A DNA stretch of 64,000 nt from Streptococcus canis (GTDB lineage: Bacteria; Bacillota; Bacilli; Lactobacillales; Streptococcaceae). The stretch lies in assembly GCF_900636575.1 (NCBI RefSeq), contig NZ_LR134293.1:1985501-2049500 (forward strand), given 5' to 3'. The position numbers and the translations under genes are program-made. This document shows, in pieces, positions 29,154 through 40,360 of the stretch. The first letter of the stretch is position 1, and the number at the start of each line of letters is the position of its first letter. A model generated the notes under the pieces. It ran no database searches and was not told the origin of the DNA. It was given only the letters and a program-made list of their open reading frames with translations.

Positions 29154-29249
29154 TTGAGCTTTTAGACGAAAAGGTGTAAAATAATAAGTGCATCCTCCAG
29201 ACGATTGAGTAACTTGCATTCAAGTTTATCGCAGTGGGGGTGTTTTTTT
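29154..29249 (+). ncRNA. Candidate small RNA with own promoter and terminator
   Basis: TTGAGC (29154-29159), 17-base spacer, TAAAAT (29177-29182). Transcription would start near 29189 and run through CATCCTCC, an inner stem ACTTG/CAAGT bounded by CGA/TCG, and GTGGGGGTG to a seven-T run at 29243. The whole 60-base transcript folds as one imperfect hairpin. The rest of the gap to 29562 shows no gene. Confidence 0.5.
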
Positions 29250-29562
29250 ATTTTGTAGAATTTTCTCTTGACTTTTTATATAGAATGTCTCCTTTTTTCA
29301 ATATTATAACACAAATCACTATCTAGGCCCTTACAAATACCCCATTTTGTACTACCAAACTAAAGAAAATGAGGTTAAAAATACTTTCCAGGCTCAGGTT
29401 TCTTTGGCTATTATGAGAAAATAACTGTCTTAGGACTACCAAAAAAGCCCCATCTTAACAGATAAAGGCCTTTAACATAGCTTTATTTTAGGAGATTCCA
29501 AAACATTCCATTACTGAGAAGACCTTCAAGTTCCTGTTAATCCTCAAAGGCTTCTCATTTGT

Positions 29563-29832
29563 TTACCAAAACCAGCCGTCTTCTTCATTTAAAACATCCG
29601 CATCTTTGCGACGACGAGGGCCTAGGCCATAACGTTCTTCAAGCAGATCTTCTTTGTAAGGCAGGAAGATGGCTAATAAAATATAAAGCAAAAGTCCAAA
29701 GCCAGTGCCATAAATGAGAAGGGCTGCTAAAACACGCGCCAGAGCAAGGTCCCAACCATATTTATCTGCTAGACCGGCAACAACACCTGCCACTAAACGA
29801 TGTTTGCGTTGTTTATAAAATTTAGTTTCCAC
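29563..29832 (-). CDS. PspC-domain membrane protein
   Basis: 89-residue PspC-family protein. Signature HRLVAGVVAGLADKYGWDL at residues 11-29 and a single long hydrophobic helix (about 33-58) followed by a basic and acidic tail (RRRKDADVLNEEDGWFW). PspC proteins take part in envelope-stress responses; no Psp partner is nearby. A purine-rich ribosome site precedes the ATG. Confidence 0.9.
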   Translation of the reverse strand: METKFYKQRKHRLVAGVVAGLADKYGWDLALARVLAALLIYGTGFGLLLYILLAIFLPYKEDLLEERYGLGPRRRKDADVLNEEDGWFW

Positions 29833-29895
29833 GTTTCCTTACCTCCTCATTCTATGATACTAGTTTACTTGTTTTTTCGCAAAATAAAATCAGCC

Positions 29896-30333
29896 CTACG
29901 ACTGATTTTTTTCAATAAGTTTTCCACGACAGTTGCCACAAACATATTTAGCCAGATTGATACGCCTTTTTATTGAATAAATCTGCCCACAGGCTTGGCA
30001 GGCATAGTAATACTTAACCTGTGGTTTAGAGCTCATTGGAACATAGCGCAGTCCGTCTACTTGGGCTAACAGGTCTTTAAAATCCTTATCCCTATGCTGA
30101 TAACCTTTACCTGCAAAATAAAGATGGTAATGGCAGAGCTCATGACGAACAATTTTCCGAAAAATAAACTCACCTTGCTCCTCAAGTATTCTGGGGTTAA
30201 AGTCTAAATGACCATCTTTTGGAAAAAAGCGACCGCCAGTTGTCTTTAAGCGCTTGTTCCAATAAGCCTTGTGGGTAAAAGGTTTGCCAAAATCAGCTAG
30301 GGAAACTTTTTGGACATACTTAGTGAGTGTCAC
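29896..30333 (-). CDS. SprT-like zinc metalloprotein
   Basis: 145-residue SprT family protein. Zinc-site HELCHYHLY near residue 75, followed by a C-terminal zinc ribbon with two cysteine pairs (CQACGQ and CGNC). GTG 30333 (VTLTKYVQ) is chosen because homologues begin there; it overlaps the end of tex by 14 bases. No clear Shine-Dalgarno is present, so translation is probably coupled to tex. Function is unknown in streptococci; SprT/Spartan relatives act on DNA-protein crosslinks. Confidence 0.88.
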   Translation of the reverse strand: MTLTKYVQKVSLADFGKPFTHKAYWNKRLKTTGGRFFPKDGHLDFNPRILEEQGEFIFRKIVRHELCHYHLYFAGKGYQHRDKDFKDLLAQVDGLRYVPMSSKPQVKYYYACQACGQIYSIKRRINLAKYVCGNCRGKLIEKNQS

Positions 30334-32452
30334 GCGGCGGCAAGAGACTGAGATTAACTTTGTGGCGGTCCAAGTCAATCTTAGATACCCAAACAGTTAC
30401 CAAGTCCCCCACCGAAACGACTTGACTAGGGTGGTTGACAAAGGTCTCACTCATTTCAGAAATGTGAATAAGCCCATCTTCATGAACACCAATATCCACA
30501 AAAGCTCCAAAGTCAACCACATTTCTCACGGTTCCTTCTAGTTTTTGACCAATAGCTAAATCTTTCAAATCAAGAATATCTTGACGCAAGATCGGTGCTT
30601 CAAAATCATCACGCAAATCACGACCTGGCTTGAGGAGGTCTGCAAGAATATCCTTGAGCGTCACCTGACCAATCGCCAAGGTTTCTGCCATTTGAGGAAT
30701 TTTAACAGCAGTCAGTTTTGCTTTAGCAGCTTCGTCCAAGTCATGAATATCAAGTACCTTGAAGAGCTTTTTGACTGCAGGATAGGATTCGGGGTGAACT
30801 CCTGTGTTGTCCAAAATATTTTGGGATTCTGGAACACGGAGGAAACCTGCTGCTTGCTCAAACGCCTTAGCCCCCAAACGAGGGACTTTTTTAATATCAG
30901 CGCGTGAACTAATCGCCCCATTTTCTTCACGATATTTGACAATATTTTCTGAAATAGTCTTGTTTAAGCCAGACACATGAGCTAACAAAGATGGGCTAGC
31001 CGTGTTCACATTAACACCGACTTGGTTAACCACCATATCCACAACAAAATCAAGATTCTCACTCAGTTTTTTCTGGCTAACATCATGCTGGTACTGACCG
31101 ACACCAATTGATTTGGGGTCAATTTTGACCAATTCTGCGAGTGGGTCTTGCAGACGGCGAGCAATAGAAATAGCGGAGCGCTTTTCCACTGTTAGGTCTG
31201 GAAACTCATGACGCGCTAACTCTGATGCTGAATAAACGGAAGCACCGCTTTCATTAACAATGACATAGGAAGTGTCAGGGAAATCTTTCAAAACTTCAGC
31301 TACGAAGGCTTCGCTTTCTCGACTGGCTGTTCCGTTTCCAATAGCAATAATATCAACTTGATAAGTCTTAATAAGTTGAGCCAGTGTTTCTTTGGCTGTT
31401 TGGATCTTCGACTGACTAGCTGGTGCTACTGGATAAATAACCTGGGTGGTCAACAATTTTCCAGTCTGATCCACGACGGCCAACTTAGCGCCTGTTCGGA
31501 AGGCAGGGTCAAACCCAAGAACCATTTTCCCTTTTAAAGGAGATACTAACAAAAGATGACGAAGGTTTTCAGAAAAAAGGTGGATGGCTCCATCTTCTGC
31601 GGCATCACTGAGCTCAGTGCGAATCCGCCTCTCCATAGCTGGTACAATTTTCTTTTTGATGGTTTGGTTAATGACGTCCTCAATATAAGGATTGGTTTCT
31701 TTGAAGCGCACACTGAAAAAGCGTTGCATTTTCTCCAAATGATGCTCAAAAGATACTTTTAAAACACCTAACTTTTCGCCACGGTTAAGGGCTAATGTAC
31801 GGTATCCCTGCATGTTAGACACTTGGTCAGAAAAATCATAATAGATTTGGAAAACCTTTTTCTCATCAAGCTGCTCATCTTTGACAGTGGATACTAAGCG
31901 GCTGTATTGCCAAATCTCATTGTAGGTCCAAGAGCGTAATTTAGCATCTTCTGACATGGCTTCCACTAGAATAGCGACAGCTCCTGCTAGAGCTTCTTGT
32001 GGGGTAGCAAATCCTTCTGTGACAAAGGGTTCTGCTGCCTTTTCAAGATTTTGAGCATTTTGTAAAATCAAACGTGCCAATGGAAACAAGCCCGCTTCAC
32101 GCGCAATCGTCGCCTTTGTACGGCGCTTTTCCTTGTAAGGCAGGTACAATTCTTCCAAATCAGCGAGTTTCTCAGTTGCTTCAATACTAGTTCTTAATTG
32201 ATCGGTAAGTTTTCCCTGTTCTTCAATTCTAGCCAAAATAGTCGCTTTGCGCTCATTCAGTGTGGTAAGAGACTTATCCATATCAATAATAGACTTAATC
32301 ACCACTTCATCTAAATTCCCCGTTACTTCTTTACGGTAACGTGCAATAAAGGGAATGGTATTGCCTTCTGCTGTTAAAGCCAACACCTGCTCAATTTGGT
32401 TGAGGCTAATAGACAAAGCCTCTGCAATTTTGTAATTCGTTTTATTTTCCAT
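30320..32452 (-). CDS. tex: Tex RNA-binding transcription accessory protein
   Basis: 710-residue Tex protein. N-terminal helical domain with [17 protein letters not shown]; a YqgF/RNase H-like domain (about 310-440, [18 protein letters not shown]); paired helix-hairpin-helix regions ([32 protein letters not shown]); and a C-terminal S1 domain ([20 protein letters not shown]). Binds RNA and influences transcription elongation and virulence gene expression in several pathogens. Followed by the coupled SprT gene. Confidence 0.96.
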   Translation of the reverse strand: MENKTNYKIAEALSISLNQIEQVLALTAEGNTIPFIARYRKEVTGNLDEVVIKSIIDMDKSLTTLNERKATILARIEEQGKLTDQLRTSIEATEKLADLEELYLPYKEKRRTKATIAREAGLFPLARLILQNAQNLEKAAEPFVTEGFATPQEALAGAVAILVEAMSEDAKLRSWTYNEIWQYSRLVSTVKDEQLDEKKVFQIYYDFSDQVSNMQGYRTLALNRGEKLGVLKVSFEHHLEKMQRFFSVRFKETNPYIEDVINQTIKKKIVPAMERRIRTELSDAAEDGAIHLFSENLRHLLLVSPLKGKMVLGFDPAFRTGAKLAVVDQTGKLLTTQVIYPVAPASQSKIQTAKETLAQLIKTYQVDIIAIGNGTASRESEAFVAEVLKDFPDTSYVIVNESGASVYSASELARHEFPDLTVEKRSAISIARRLQDPLAELVKIDPKSIGVGQYQHDVSQKKLSENLDFVVDMVVNQVGVNVNTASPSLLAHVSGLNKTISENIVKYREENGAISSRADIKKVPRLGAKAFEQAAGFLRVPESQNILDNTGVHPESYPAVKKLFKVLDIHDLDEAAKAKLTAVKIPQMAETLAIGQVTLKDILADLLKPGRDLRDDFEAPILRQDILDLKDLAIGQKLEGTVRNVVDFGAFVDIGVHEDGLIHISEMSETFVNHPSQVVSVGDLVTVWVSKIDLDRHKVNLSLLPPRDTH

Positions 32453-32549
32453 AACAGTATTTATTATAACATAAAGCTATGACTTCAAAGAAATAGTATC
32501 TGAAAAGAGTCGTTAAGTGACATTACTAACAACTATCACGTAATTGTTC

Positions 32550-32765
32550 TCACTCTTTTCTAAACTCAGCATAGAGCTCATTAACTTGAGCCTCTGTTCT
32601 AGCGTTACCTACTTCAGATCGGAACTGTCTCTGATAAAATTGAAAACCGCTGTCACCTACCTCTTCTTTAAACTCTGTTAATAAGTTAAGAACATGCACT
32701 TTTATTCCCCATCGTACTGCATTAATCGATATTGTATCATTAACACTACGTTTTTCTGAGCAATA
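32550..32765 (-). pseudogene. Unrecognised gene fragment
   Basis: An open frame without a plausible start, reading VNDTISINAVRWGIKVHVLN, EVGDSGFQFYQRQFRSE and ARTEAQVNELYAEFRKE to a stop at 32550. Composition is clearly protein-like and helical, but I recognise no family. It may be the tail of the decayed gene that begins at 32925. Confidence 0.4.
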
Positions 32766-32925
32766 CTAATAACTTTTAAGGCTTGGTGCAAAGGAAAGAC
32801 AACTCATAAATTTGCCAACATGCTGAGCGATAATTTGCCCATTCGGTGGAACTGTTCTTCGCATGGTAATCAAGTCATCTGAGAATATGTTCTTCATCAT
32901 CCACTAATAAGACCTGTTTTATCAT
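32766..32925 (-). pseudogene. Response-regulator N-terminal relic
   Basis: From ATG 32925, with AGGAGAT eight bases upstream, reads MIKQVLLVDDEEHILR and then a stop. The LLVDDEEHIL block is the first strand and acidic pocket of a two-component receiver domain. The rest of the domain, including the phosphorylated Asp, is missing and the following bases are in conflicting frames. The promoter-side sequence looks intact, so the loss is probably recent. Confidence 0.5.
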
Positions 32926-33009
32926 TGTTTATCTCCTATTGGGCACATTATAACACACTTGTCTGAAATTCTAATGTTGATAAAACCAAGCAAGTCTGAC
33001 TTTCAAAGA

Positions 33010-33489
33010 CTAGTCTCTGGTCAAACGCTCAATAATAGTCTTGTGTTCTGGGTAGAGCGCTAGTAAGTCTGCCCTTGCAAACAACTCAAAATCCTCAAAT
33101 TCAAACCCTGGGGCGACCAGACATGAAACAAGTGCATAGCCATTGTCTACCGTTGATCCAAAAATGGTTCCTTTGGGAACACAATAATGAAGCTGCTGCC
33201 CCTTAGCCAAATCTAACCCTAAGGAAACCCTACGGTAGTTTCCATCTGGGGTAATCATGTGGACAGTCAAGGGGGCACCAGCATGAAAATACCAGATTTC
33301 ATCTGCTGTCAAACGGTGAAAATGAGAGGGATTGGCCTCTTCTAACAGAAAATAAATACTAGTATAAAGCGCTCTTTCCTTACCATTGAGACCCATAGTT
33401 TCTTGAGCTTTTTCTGTTTGTCTAAAATAGCCACCTTCAACATGGGGAGCTAACTCTAGCGTTCTTATCCAGTCTTCTTTTGTTATCAT
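33010..33489 (-). CDS. Cupin (DUF985) protein
   Basis: 159-residue cupin_5/DUF985 protein, single beta-barrel. Conserved blocks: LELAPHVEGGYFRQTEKA, PSHFHRLTADEIWYFHAG with the usual metal-binding His/Glu set, and CLVAPGFEFEDFELF. AGGAGT precedes the ATG. Function not established for the family; an enzyme or sugar-binding role is possible. Confidence 0.87.
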   Translation of the reverse strand: MITKEDWIRTLELAPHVEGGYFRQTEKAQETMGLNGKERALYTSIYFLLEEANPSHFHRLTADEIWYFHAGAPLTVHMITPDGNYRRVSLGLDLAKGQQLHYCVPKGTIFGSTVDNGYALVSCLVAPGFEFEDFELFARADLLALYPEHKTIIERLTRD

Positions 33490-33704
33490 GATTGCACTCC
33501 TTCTACTTATTTGTTCTATTTTATCATAAAAGCTAGAACCTCTTCTTCAAAATTTCTGACCACTTCTCCCATCGTTGCAAAAGATGGTATCTTTGTCATT
33601 TCTTTCTTCACAATCACATAACTATCCTATCCTAACCTACACCCTCAGCCTATAACTATCCTAACGTTAACAATGCAAACAAATGGTCAAAAAACACTTC
33701 AGCT

Positions 33705-33733
33705 TTGGCATTGTTCTCAAATGATAGTATAAT
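33705..33733 (+). promoter_or_regulatory. Promoter of the 51-residue protein
   Basis: TTGGCA (33705-33710), 17-base spacer, TATAAT (33728-33733), 32 bases ahead of the ATG. Confidence 0.7.
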
Positions 33734-33765
33734 AGACTTATCTTGAATGAAAGAAGGTCATAATC

Positions 33766-33921
33766 ATGGCAATTACCCATAAAAAAAATGATGAACTTGA
33801 AAAAATGCTAGCAGGTTTTGCGTCAATTCCTAGCTTTGATAAGCCACTCGACATTACGAGTGATGGAAAATTACTTTCCAAAGAAAAGGTCACTGACCAG
33901 ACCAAGACAGATAAATCCTAA
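33766..33921 (+). CDS. Small conserved streptococcal protein (SPJ_0845-like)
   Basis: 51 residues, MAITHKKNDELEKMLAGF at the start, then a hydrophilic Asp/Lys-rich tail. It resembles the small SPJ_0845 family annotated in pneumococci, as I recall it. No membrane segment or cysteine. Has its own consensus promoter and a GAAGG ribosome site, so it is likely expressed. Function unknown. Confidence 0.65.
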   Translation: MAITHKKNDELEKMLAGFASIPSFDKPLDITSDGKLLSKEKVTDQTKTDKS

Positions 33922-34067
33922 CAATCTTGTCTCTTCTGAACACACCTCGTCCATTCGCCTAAACTGAATATGGAATCTTTTAGCGACTAGGCTAATAAAC
34001 CTGATCAATCGAGGCTGAGCATTAATGTCCCAGCCTCCTCTTTTATCATCTAGAAAGGAAATGGTGA

Positions 34068-34970
34068 ATGTCTCTTTTTTCATCTCTTCCCCCTAGTGTC
34101 TTACAATGGTTTGCGATTTTCCTATCCATTATCATTGAAGCGCTGCCTTTTGTACTCTTGGGAACTATTCTATCGGGTTGTATTGAAGTTTTTGTAACAC
34201 CAGACTTAGTTCAAAAATACCTTCCCAAACAAAAATTCTTGCGCATCCTATTTGGAACCTTTGTCGGTTTTGTGTTTCCTTCATGCGAATGTGGGATTAT
34301 CCCAATTATTAACCGCTTTTTAGAAAAAAGGGTCCCTAGTTACACAGCTGTGCCCTTTCTGGCGACGGCTCCTATTATTAATCCCATTGTCTTATTTGCA
34401 ACCTATTCTGCTTTTGGGAATTCTTTGCGCTTTCTGATGCTTCGCTTGGTCGGCGCTATCTTGGTAGCCATTTCACTTGGGATTATGTTAGCTTTTGTCG
34501 TAGATGACAACATTCTCAAGGAGAATGCTCAACCTGTTCATTTTCATGATTATTCTCATGAAAGCTTGCCCAAGCGTATTTACCTAGCCTTGGTTCATGC
34601 CATTGATGAGTTTTTCGATACCGGCAGGTACTTGGTGTTTGGGACCTTGATTGCCTCTGCCATGCAAATTTATGTCCCAACCCGTGTGCTAACAACGATT
34701 GGGCATAGTCCCTTAACAGCTATTGTGATCATGATGCTCATGGCATTCATTCTATCATTATGTAGTGAAGCCGATGCCTTTATCGGAGCTTCCTTATTAT
34801 CAACCTTTGGAGTGGCTCCTGTCCTTGCCTTCCTCTTGATTGGTCCTATGGTGGATATTAAAAACCTGATGATGATGTTAAAGGCTTTTAAAGGACGTTT
34901 CATTGTCCAATTTATCGGTGTATCCGTCATTATGATTACTGTTTATTGTTTACTTGTGGGGGTGCTCTAA
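34068..34970 (+). CDS. Permease (YraQ/DUF318-type)
   Basis: 300-residue permease with eight or more helices. The family motif GFVFPSCECGIIPIINR (about residues 66-82) contains the Cys-x-Cys pair typical of DUF318/ArsP-like permeases; a mirrored motif LCSEADAFIGASLLSTFGV is in the second half. A cytoplasmic His-rich loop (HFHDYSHESLPKR) may bind metal. It is coupled by a TAATG overlap to a TIGR03943 protein, the usual pair. Substrate unknown; metalloid or organic ion export is a family possibility only. Confidence 0.87.
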   Translation: MSLFSSLPPSVLQWFAIFLSIIIEALPFVLLGTILSGCIEVFVTPDLVQKYLPKQKFLRILFGTFVGFVFPSCECGIIPIINRFLEKRVPSYTAVPFLATAPIINPIVLFATYSAFGNSLRFLMLRLVGAILVAISLGIMLAFVVDDNILKENAQPVHFHDYSHESLPKRIYLALVHAIDEFFDTGRYLVFGTLIASAMQIYVPTRVLTTIGHSPLTAIVIMMLMAFILSLCSEADAFIGASLLSTFGVAPVLAFLLIGPMVDIKNLMMMLKAFKGRFIVQFIGVSVIMITVYCLLVGVL

Positions 34971-35785
34971 TGATTCGTTTTTTAATTTTAGCTGGCTATT
35001 TTGAATTAACCATGTACCTCCAATTATCTGGAAAATTGGATCAATACATCAATGTACGCTATTCTTACCTTGCTTATATTTCCATGGTTTTATCTTTCAT
35101 TTTAGCTCTTGTTCAACTCTATACCTGGATGAAAAATATTAAGGTGCACAGCCATTTAACAGGAAAAATCGCAAAGCTGACGAGTCCTTTTATCTTGGTC
35201 TTTCCTGTCTTGGTTGGTCTCCTTGTGCCGACCGTGACCTTAGATTCCACCACGGTTTCTGCTAAAGGCTACACTTTCCCATTGGCTGCGGGAGCCTCTA
35301 AAACAGGCGTCAGTGATGACGGTACCACCATTCAATACCTCAAACCTGATACCAGCCTTTATTTTACAAAATCTGCCTATCAAAAAGAGATGCGCCAAGA
35401 ACTCAATAAATATAAAGGTAAGAAACCTGTCACCATTACCACTGAAAATTATATGGAAGTGATGGAGTTAATCTATCTCTATCCTGATGAGTTTGTTGAT
35501 CGTGACATTCAGTATACTGGTTTTGTTTACAATGAACCTGGACACGATAGCTACCAATTTCTTTTCCGTTTTGGCATTATTCACTGTATTGCCGATTCAG
35601 GGGTATACGGACTTCTGACCACAGGTAGTCAAACCAACTATCCTAACAACACATGGCTAACGGTTAAAGGTCGCCTTCATATGGAATATGACAGCAAGTT
35701 GGAACAAAATTTACCTGTTCTTCAAATTGCCGAGGTTCATCAAGTTCAAGAACCTGATAACCCTTATGTTTACCGCGTTTTTTAG
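34970..35785 (+). CDS. TIGR03943-family permease partner
   Basis: 271-residue TIGR03943 protein. Two or three N-terminal helices (about 1-22, 30-55 and 70-92), then an extracytoplasmic domain ending in a small beta-barrel-like region (RDIQYTGFVYNEPGHDSYQF, FGIIHCIADSGVYGLL, NTWLTVKGRLHME). The start codon ATG 34970 shares its A with the permease stop. It is always found with such permeases and may be their accessory subunit. Confidence 0.85.
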   Translation: MIRFLILAGYFELTMYLQLSGKLDQYINVRYSYLAYISMVLSFILALVQLYTWMKNIKVHSHLTGKIAKLTSPFILVFPVLVGLLVPTVTLDSTTVSAKGYTFPLAAGASKTGVSDDGTTIQYLKPDTSLYFTKSAYQKEMRQELNKYKGKKPVTITTENYMEVMELIYLYPDEFVDRDIQYTGFVYNEPGHDSYQFLFRFGIIHCIADSGVYGLLTTGSQTNYPNNTWLTVKGRLHMEYDSKLEQNLPVLQIAEVHQVQEPDNPYVYRVF

Positions 35786-35794
35786 ACATTAACA

Positions 35795-35831
35795 AAAAAC
35801 CAGCTGTTTTTTATCAAAACAACTGGTTTTT
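35795..35831. terminator. Bidirectional terminator between convergent genes
   Basis: AAAAACCAGCTGTTTT / AAAACAACTGGTTTTT, a 16-bp stem with one mismatch and T runs on both strands, serving TIGR03943 and bglA. Confidence 0.9.
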
Positions 35832-35882
35832 GAATTTTCTCAGTTAGCATACGACCAGAGTCTCCTGTTAGGCAGAACCAAT

Positions 35883-37325
<1,443 letters not shown>

Positions 37326-39188
37326 TTATAAAATTACTAACAAAGCATCCTCTTTGCTCACCATTTTGTTATCATCTTGGACAATAATCTCCAACTGCTC
37401 AGCCGAATTGGTCACGACCACAGGACTGATGAGTGAATAGCCTTTTGAAGCAATAAAATCAGTATCCATTCGTAGGAGTGCTTGACCTCGTTTCACGACA
37501 TCACCAACAGACACTAACTGCTCGAAACCTTGTCCCTTTAACTCGACCGTATCAATACCAACATGAATCAAGACTTCTACACCAGCTTCATTTCTCAAAA
37601 CAATAGCGTGTTTGGTAGGGAAAAATGTGATGATTTCGCCATCAAAAGGAGCATAAACTTCTCCCTGACTTGGCAAAATAGCGAAGCCTTCTCCTAATAA
37701 CTTGGAAGAAAAGGTCTCATCAGGAACGGCTGCCAAAGGAAGCATCTCACCTGTCATTGGAGCATACAGAGTTTGTTTGGTTGACAAACCACTCTTAACT
37801 TGGGAAATGTCTGCTGAACCACTTGCTTGCTCTGGGCACTCTTCATCAATTCCCAAGAACCAAGTCAAAATGAAGGTTAATACAATCGTTGCTACGGCAG
37901 CAATCACAGCATTTCTAAAATTAGCCCCGCCTGCCGGGTTGATGTACTGTGGTAAACCGATAATAGAAGGAACGACAAAGGTATAAGAAGCAAGATTGAC
38001 AAAACCAATAAAAGCTCCGACCAAACCACCTGAAATCATGGCTGCATAAAGCGGCTTTTTAAATTTCAGTGTAACACCATAAAGTGCTGGTTCCGTGATC
38101 CCCGCTAGTAAAGCTGAAATCCCCGCGGCAAGGGCAACTTGACGTGTTTGTTTTTGTTTCGCCTTGAAAGCCACTGCAATCGCTGCTGCTCCTTGAGCCA
38201 AGTTAGAAGCTAACATGGCTGGTAAAATCAAAACGTCTGGTGTCGCAACCGAAGCAGCCAAAAAGATGGGTGCAAAAGCCCAGTGCATCCCTGTCATGAC
38301 AACAAGCGGCATAATCGCACCTAAAATGGCTAGGGCTAACCACGGAGCCACATGATAAATAGCAAGCATGGTATTGGATAATCCCTGACCAATAATCACA
38401 CCAAGAGGACCTACAACCACTAAAGCCAAAAAGCCAGAAACCAAAATGATTACTGTTGGCTGTAAGAAGCTCTTCATCACGCTTGGCACTAAGCGATTGA
38501 CCCATTTTTCAATGTATTGCATCAAGTAAACCATGATCAAAATCGGAATAACAGATGAGCCATAACTCGCCGGAGTGACTGGTGCTCCAAATAGAGCCAA
38601 CGGTTTACCTTCTGCTACCATTGCGACAAAGGAAGGATGCAATAAAATCCCTGCGACCGTCGCTGCTAAAACAGGTGTCACCTTAAAGCGCGCTGCTGCT
38701 GAATAAGCAATCATCACAGGCATAAAATAATAAGCCGCATCGCCAAAGAAGTTAATAAAGGCAACAGTTTGAGAATCTGCACTCGCTAAGCCAAGCATAG
38801 GAAGCAAGATGCCCACCACTTTCAGCATTCCGCCACCAAGAAGGGCTGGAATCAGCGGTGTAATCACTCCCGCAATGGTTTCAATCAAACACTCAATAAT
38901 AGTACCTTTTGCTTTTGAAGGGTGGGCTTCATCTTGATTGTCAAAATGCCCTAGGCTTAAAAAGGCTTGATAATAATTATTAACATCATTTCCCAAGATA
39001 ATTTGGTACTGGCCGTTTTTGCGCATCACGCCAATCACATTTGTAATGGCTTTGACAGTCTGGTCATCTACCAGTTCATCATTTTTGAGGACGAGACGTA
39101 GACGCGTCACACAGTGCGTCACCTGTTGAATATTTTTTTCGCCGCCAACTGCCGCTAAAATAGCCTTGGCAGTTTCTTTATAAGTCAT
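37326..39188 (-). CDS. bglP: PTS beta-glucoside transporter EIIBCA
   Basis: 620-residue three-domain permease. EIIB at residues 1-90 with the phosphocysteine in QVTHCVTRLR; EIIC at about 105-450, ten helices with GITEPALYGVTL; EIIA at about 480-620 with the phosphohistidine in VLIHVGIDTVELKG. It takes up and phosphorylates aryl or plant beta-glucosides. The start overlaps licT by 11 bases. With licT and bglA it forms a standard antiterminator-PTS-glucosidase operon. Confidence 0.95.
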   Translation of the reverse strand: MTYKETAKAILAAVGGEKNIQQVTHCVTRLRLVLKNDELVDDQTVKAITNVIGVMRKNGQYQIILGNDVNNYYQAFLSLGHFDNQDEAHPSKAKGTIIECLIETIAGVITPLIPALLGGGMLKVVGILLPMLGLASADSQTVAFINFFGDAAYYFMPVMIAYSAAARFKVTPVLAATVAGILLHPSFVAMVAEGKPLALFGAPVTPASYGSSVIPILIMVYLMQYIEKWVNRLVPSVMKSFLQPTVIILVSGFLALVVVGPLGVIIGQGLSNTMLAIYHVAPWLALAILGAIMPLVVMTGMHWAFAPIFLAASVATPDVLILPAMLASNLAQGAAAIAVAFKAKQKQTRQVALAAGISALLAGITEPALYGVTLKFKKPLYAAMISGGLVGAFIGFVNLASYTFVVPSIIGLPQYINPAGGANFRNAVIAAVATIVLTFILTWFLGIDEECPEQASGSADISQVKSGLSTKQTLYAPMTGEMLPLAAVPDETFSSKLLGEGFAILPSQGEVYAPFDGEIITFFPTKHAIVLRNEAGVEVLIHVGIDTVELKGQGFEQLVSVGDVVKRGQALLRMDTDFIASKGYSLISPVVVTNSAEQLEIIVQDDNKMVSKEDALLVIL

Positions 39189-40032
39189 ATGAAGTCTCCT
39201 TTAAATTTTTCACTAACCGTTTCACATGTACCGTTAGGTACAATTGTTCACTTGCATTTAGCTGGTAATGATAGTCTCGTGCCATATCCTTACCGATTTC
39301 TTTGACACATTGGTAGGCTTTAGGATATTTTGCCTTGACAACCAAGAGTAAATCCGCATCATCATCGTCGTAAGTTGTTCCTGACAAGACTCGCTGTGCA
39401 AACAGCTTGGCATGGGTCATAAAACGATAATAGTCAATCGAATCCTCGTCCAATTCTGTCTTAAAGGTCGTCTTCACTTTCTGCTCGATAGAAGACACAA
39501 TTTCCGTGATTTTCTGGGGCTCATTAAATGGATTATCCAAGCCAGCGTTGACAAAATGCGTCGCAATAAAGGCCGCCTCATCAAGCGCAAGAGAAATCCC
39601 CAAATCACGCCCAATCAGCTCGAGCGCCTTGACCCCAATCGCATATTCATCCGGATAATACCGCTGAATTTCCCACCTCAAGGGATTTTGAATCAGCATC
39701 CCTTGCTCGTGCCGTTCGATGGCAGAATGGATATGATCCGTCAAATTGATATAGAGAATCTCATCCAGCGTCTTCCCTAGCTTGATTTTCCCTAAATTGA
39801 TAATCCTTTCCGAACACGCCACAACCTCTGGCGGAACCGTAATAAACAATTCCGTAAATCGGTTCATATTCTCGCTGTTTTTTAAAACAAATGATGTTTC
39901 AATAGCGTTGACATCAATACTATCTCCAACTTTTTTCTTAAATGCGATACCTTTTCCCATCAACAAAATGTCTAGACCCTGATGGTTGGTCGAAATGGCC
40001 GCATTATGGTTTAAAACGCGTTTAATAATCAT
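39178..40032 (-). CDS. licT: LicT/BglG-family transcription antiterminator
   Basis: 284-residue antiterminator. N-terminal CAT RNA-binding domain (residues 1-56, IKRVLNHNAAISTNHQG and GIAFKKKVGDSID), then two PTS regulation domains (about 65-170 and 175-280) with conserved histidines in DHIHSAIERH and THFVNAG. In the presence of beta-glucosides it binds the RAT hairpin just upstream and stops the leader terminator forming. It therefore controls its own operon. Confidence 0.94.
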   Translation of the reverse strand: MIIKRVLNHNAAISTNHQGLDILLMGKGIAFKKKVGDSIDVNAIETSFVLKNSENMNRFTELFITVPPEVVACSERIINLGKIKLGKTLDEILYINLTDHIHSAIERHEQGMLIQNPLRWEIQRYYPDEYAIGVKALELIGRDLGISLALDEAAFIATHFVNAGLDNPFNEPQKITEIVSSIEQKVKTTFKTELDEDSIDYYRFMTHAKLFAQRVLSGTTYDDDDADLLLVVKAKYPKAYQCVKEIGKDMARDYHYQLNASEQLYLTVHVKRLVKNLKETSYDL

Positions 40033-40061
40033 AAAAGTCCTAGTCCTTTAGTATCACAATA

Positions 40062-40137
40062 AAAAACGACCCATCCAAAAGCCGCCCAAAAAGCACTTTT
40101 CGAATAGGTCCCTGCTCACAAAGTTGTGATAACATCC
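40062..40137 (-). promoter_or_regulatory. LicT RAT site overlapping a leader terminator
   Basis: On the minus strand GGATGTTATCACAA and TTGTGAGCAGGGACC (40137-40107) fit a ribonucleic antiterminator hairpin. Its 3' part overlaps the stem ACCTATTCGAAAAG / CTTTTGGATGGGT that is followed by six T (40110-40061), an intrinsic terminator. The two folds are mutually exclusive, the classic LicT/BglG switch. Confidence 0.8.
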
Positions 40138-40190
40138 TTTAATATTCTGATTGTTATGTCTCTAGCCTGCTTACCCAAAGTAATCACATC

Positions 40191-40241
40191 TGAGAACGCT
40201 TTAATTTTATCATCTCCTTCATTTCCTGTCAAGCGTTTTCA
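40191..40241 (-). promoter_or_regulatory. bgl operon promoter with two CcpA (cre)-like sites
   Basis: Minus strand TTGACA (40232-40227), 17-base spacer, TAAAAT (40209-40204). A near-cre TGAAAACGCTTGACA (40241-40227) covers the -35 and a second, + strand TGAGAACGCTTTAA (40191-40204), touches the -10. Each departs from the cre consensus by one or more bases. Confidence 0.65.
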
Positions 40242-40304
40242 AAAAATTCTCTGAAAGGAGACCTCTTTCCAATCTTATCTCTTCCTTTTACCAAAAGAGA
40301 CTTT

Positions 40305-40333
40305 CTGACAAGTTTAAGATTCTATGGTACAAT
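40305..40333 (+). promoter_or_regulatory. Promoter of the MFS transporter gene
   Basis: CTGACA (40305-40310), 17-base spacer, TACAAT (40328-40333), 28 bases before ATG 40361. Confidence 0.7.
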
Positions 40334-40360
40334 AACAAACGATTAGATAAAGGAGTTATC

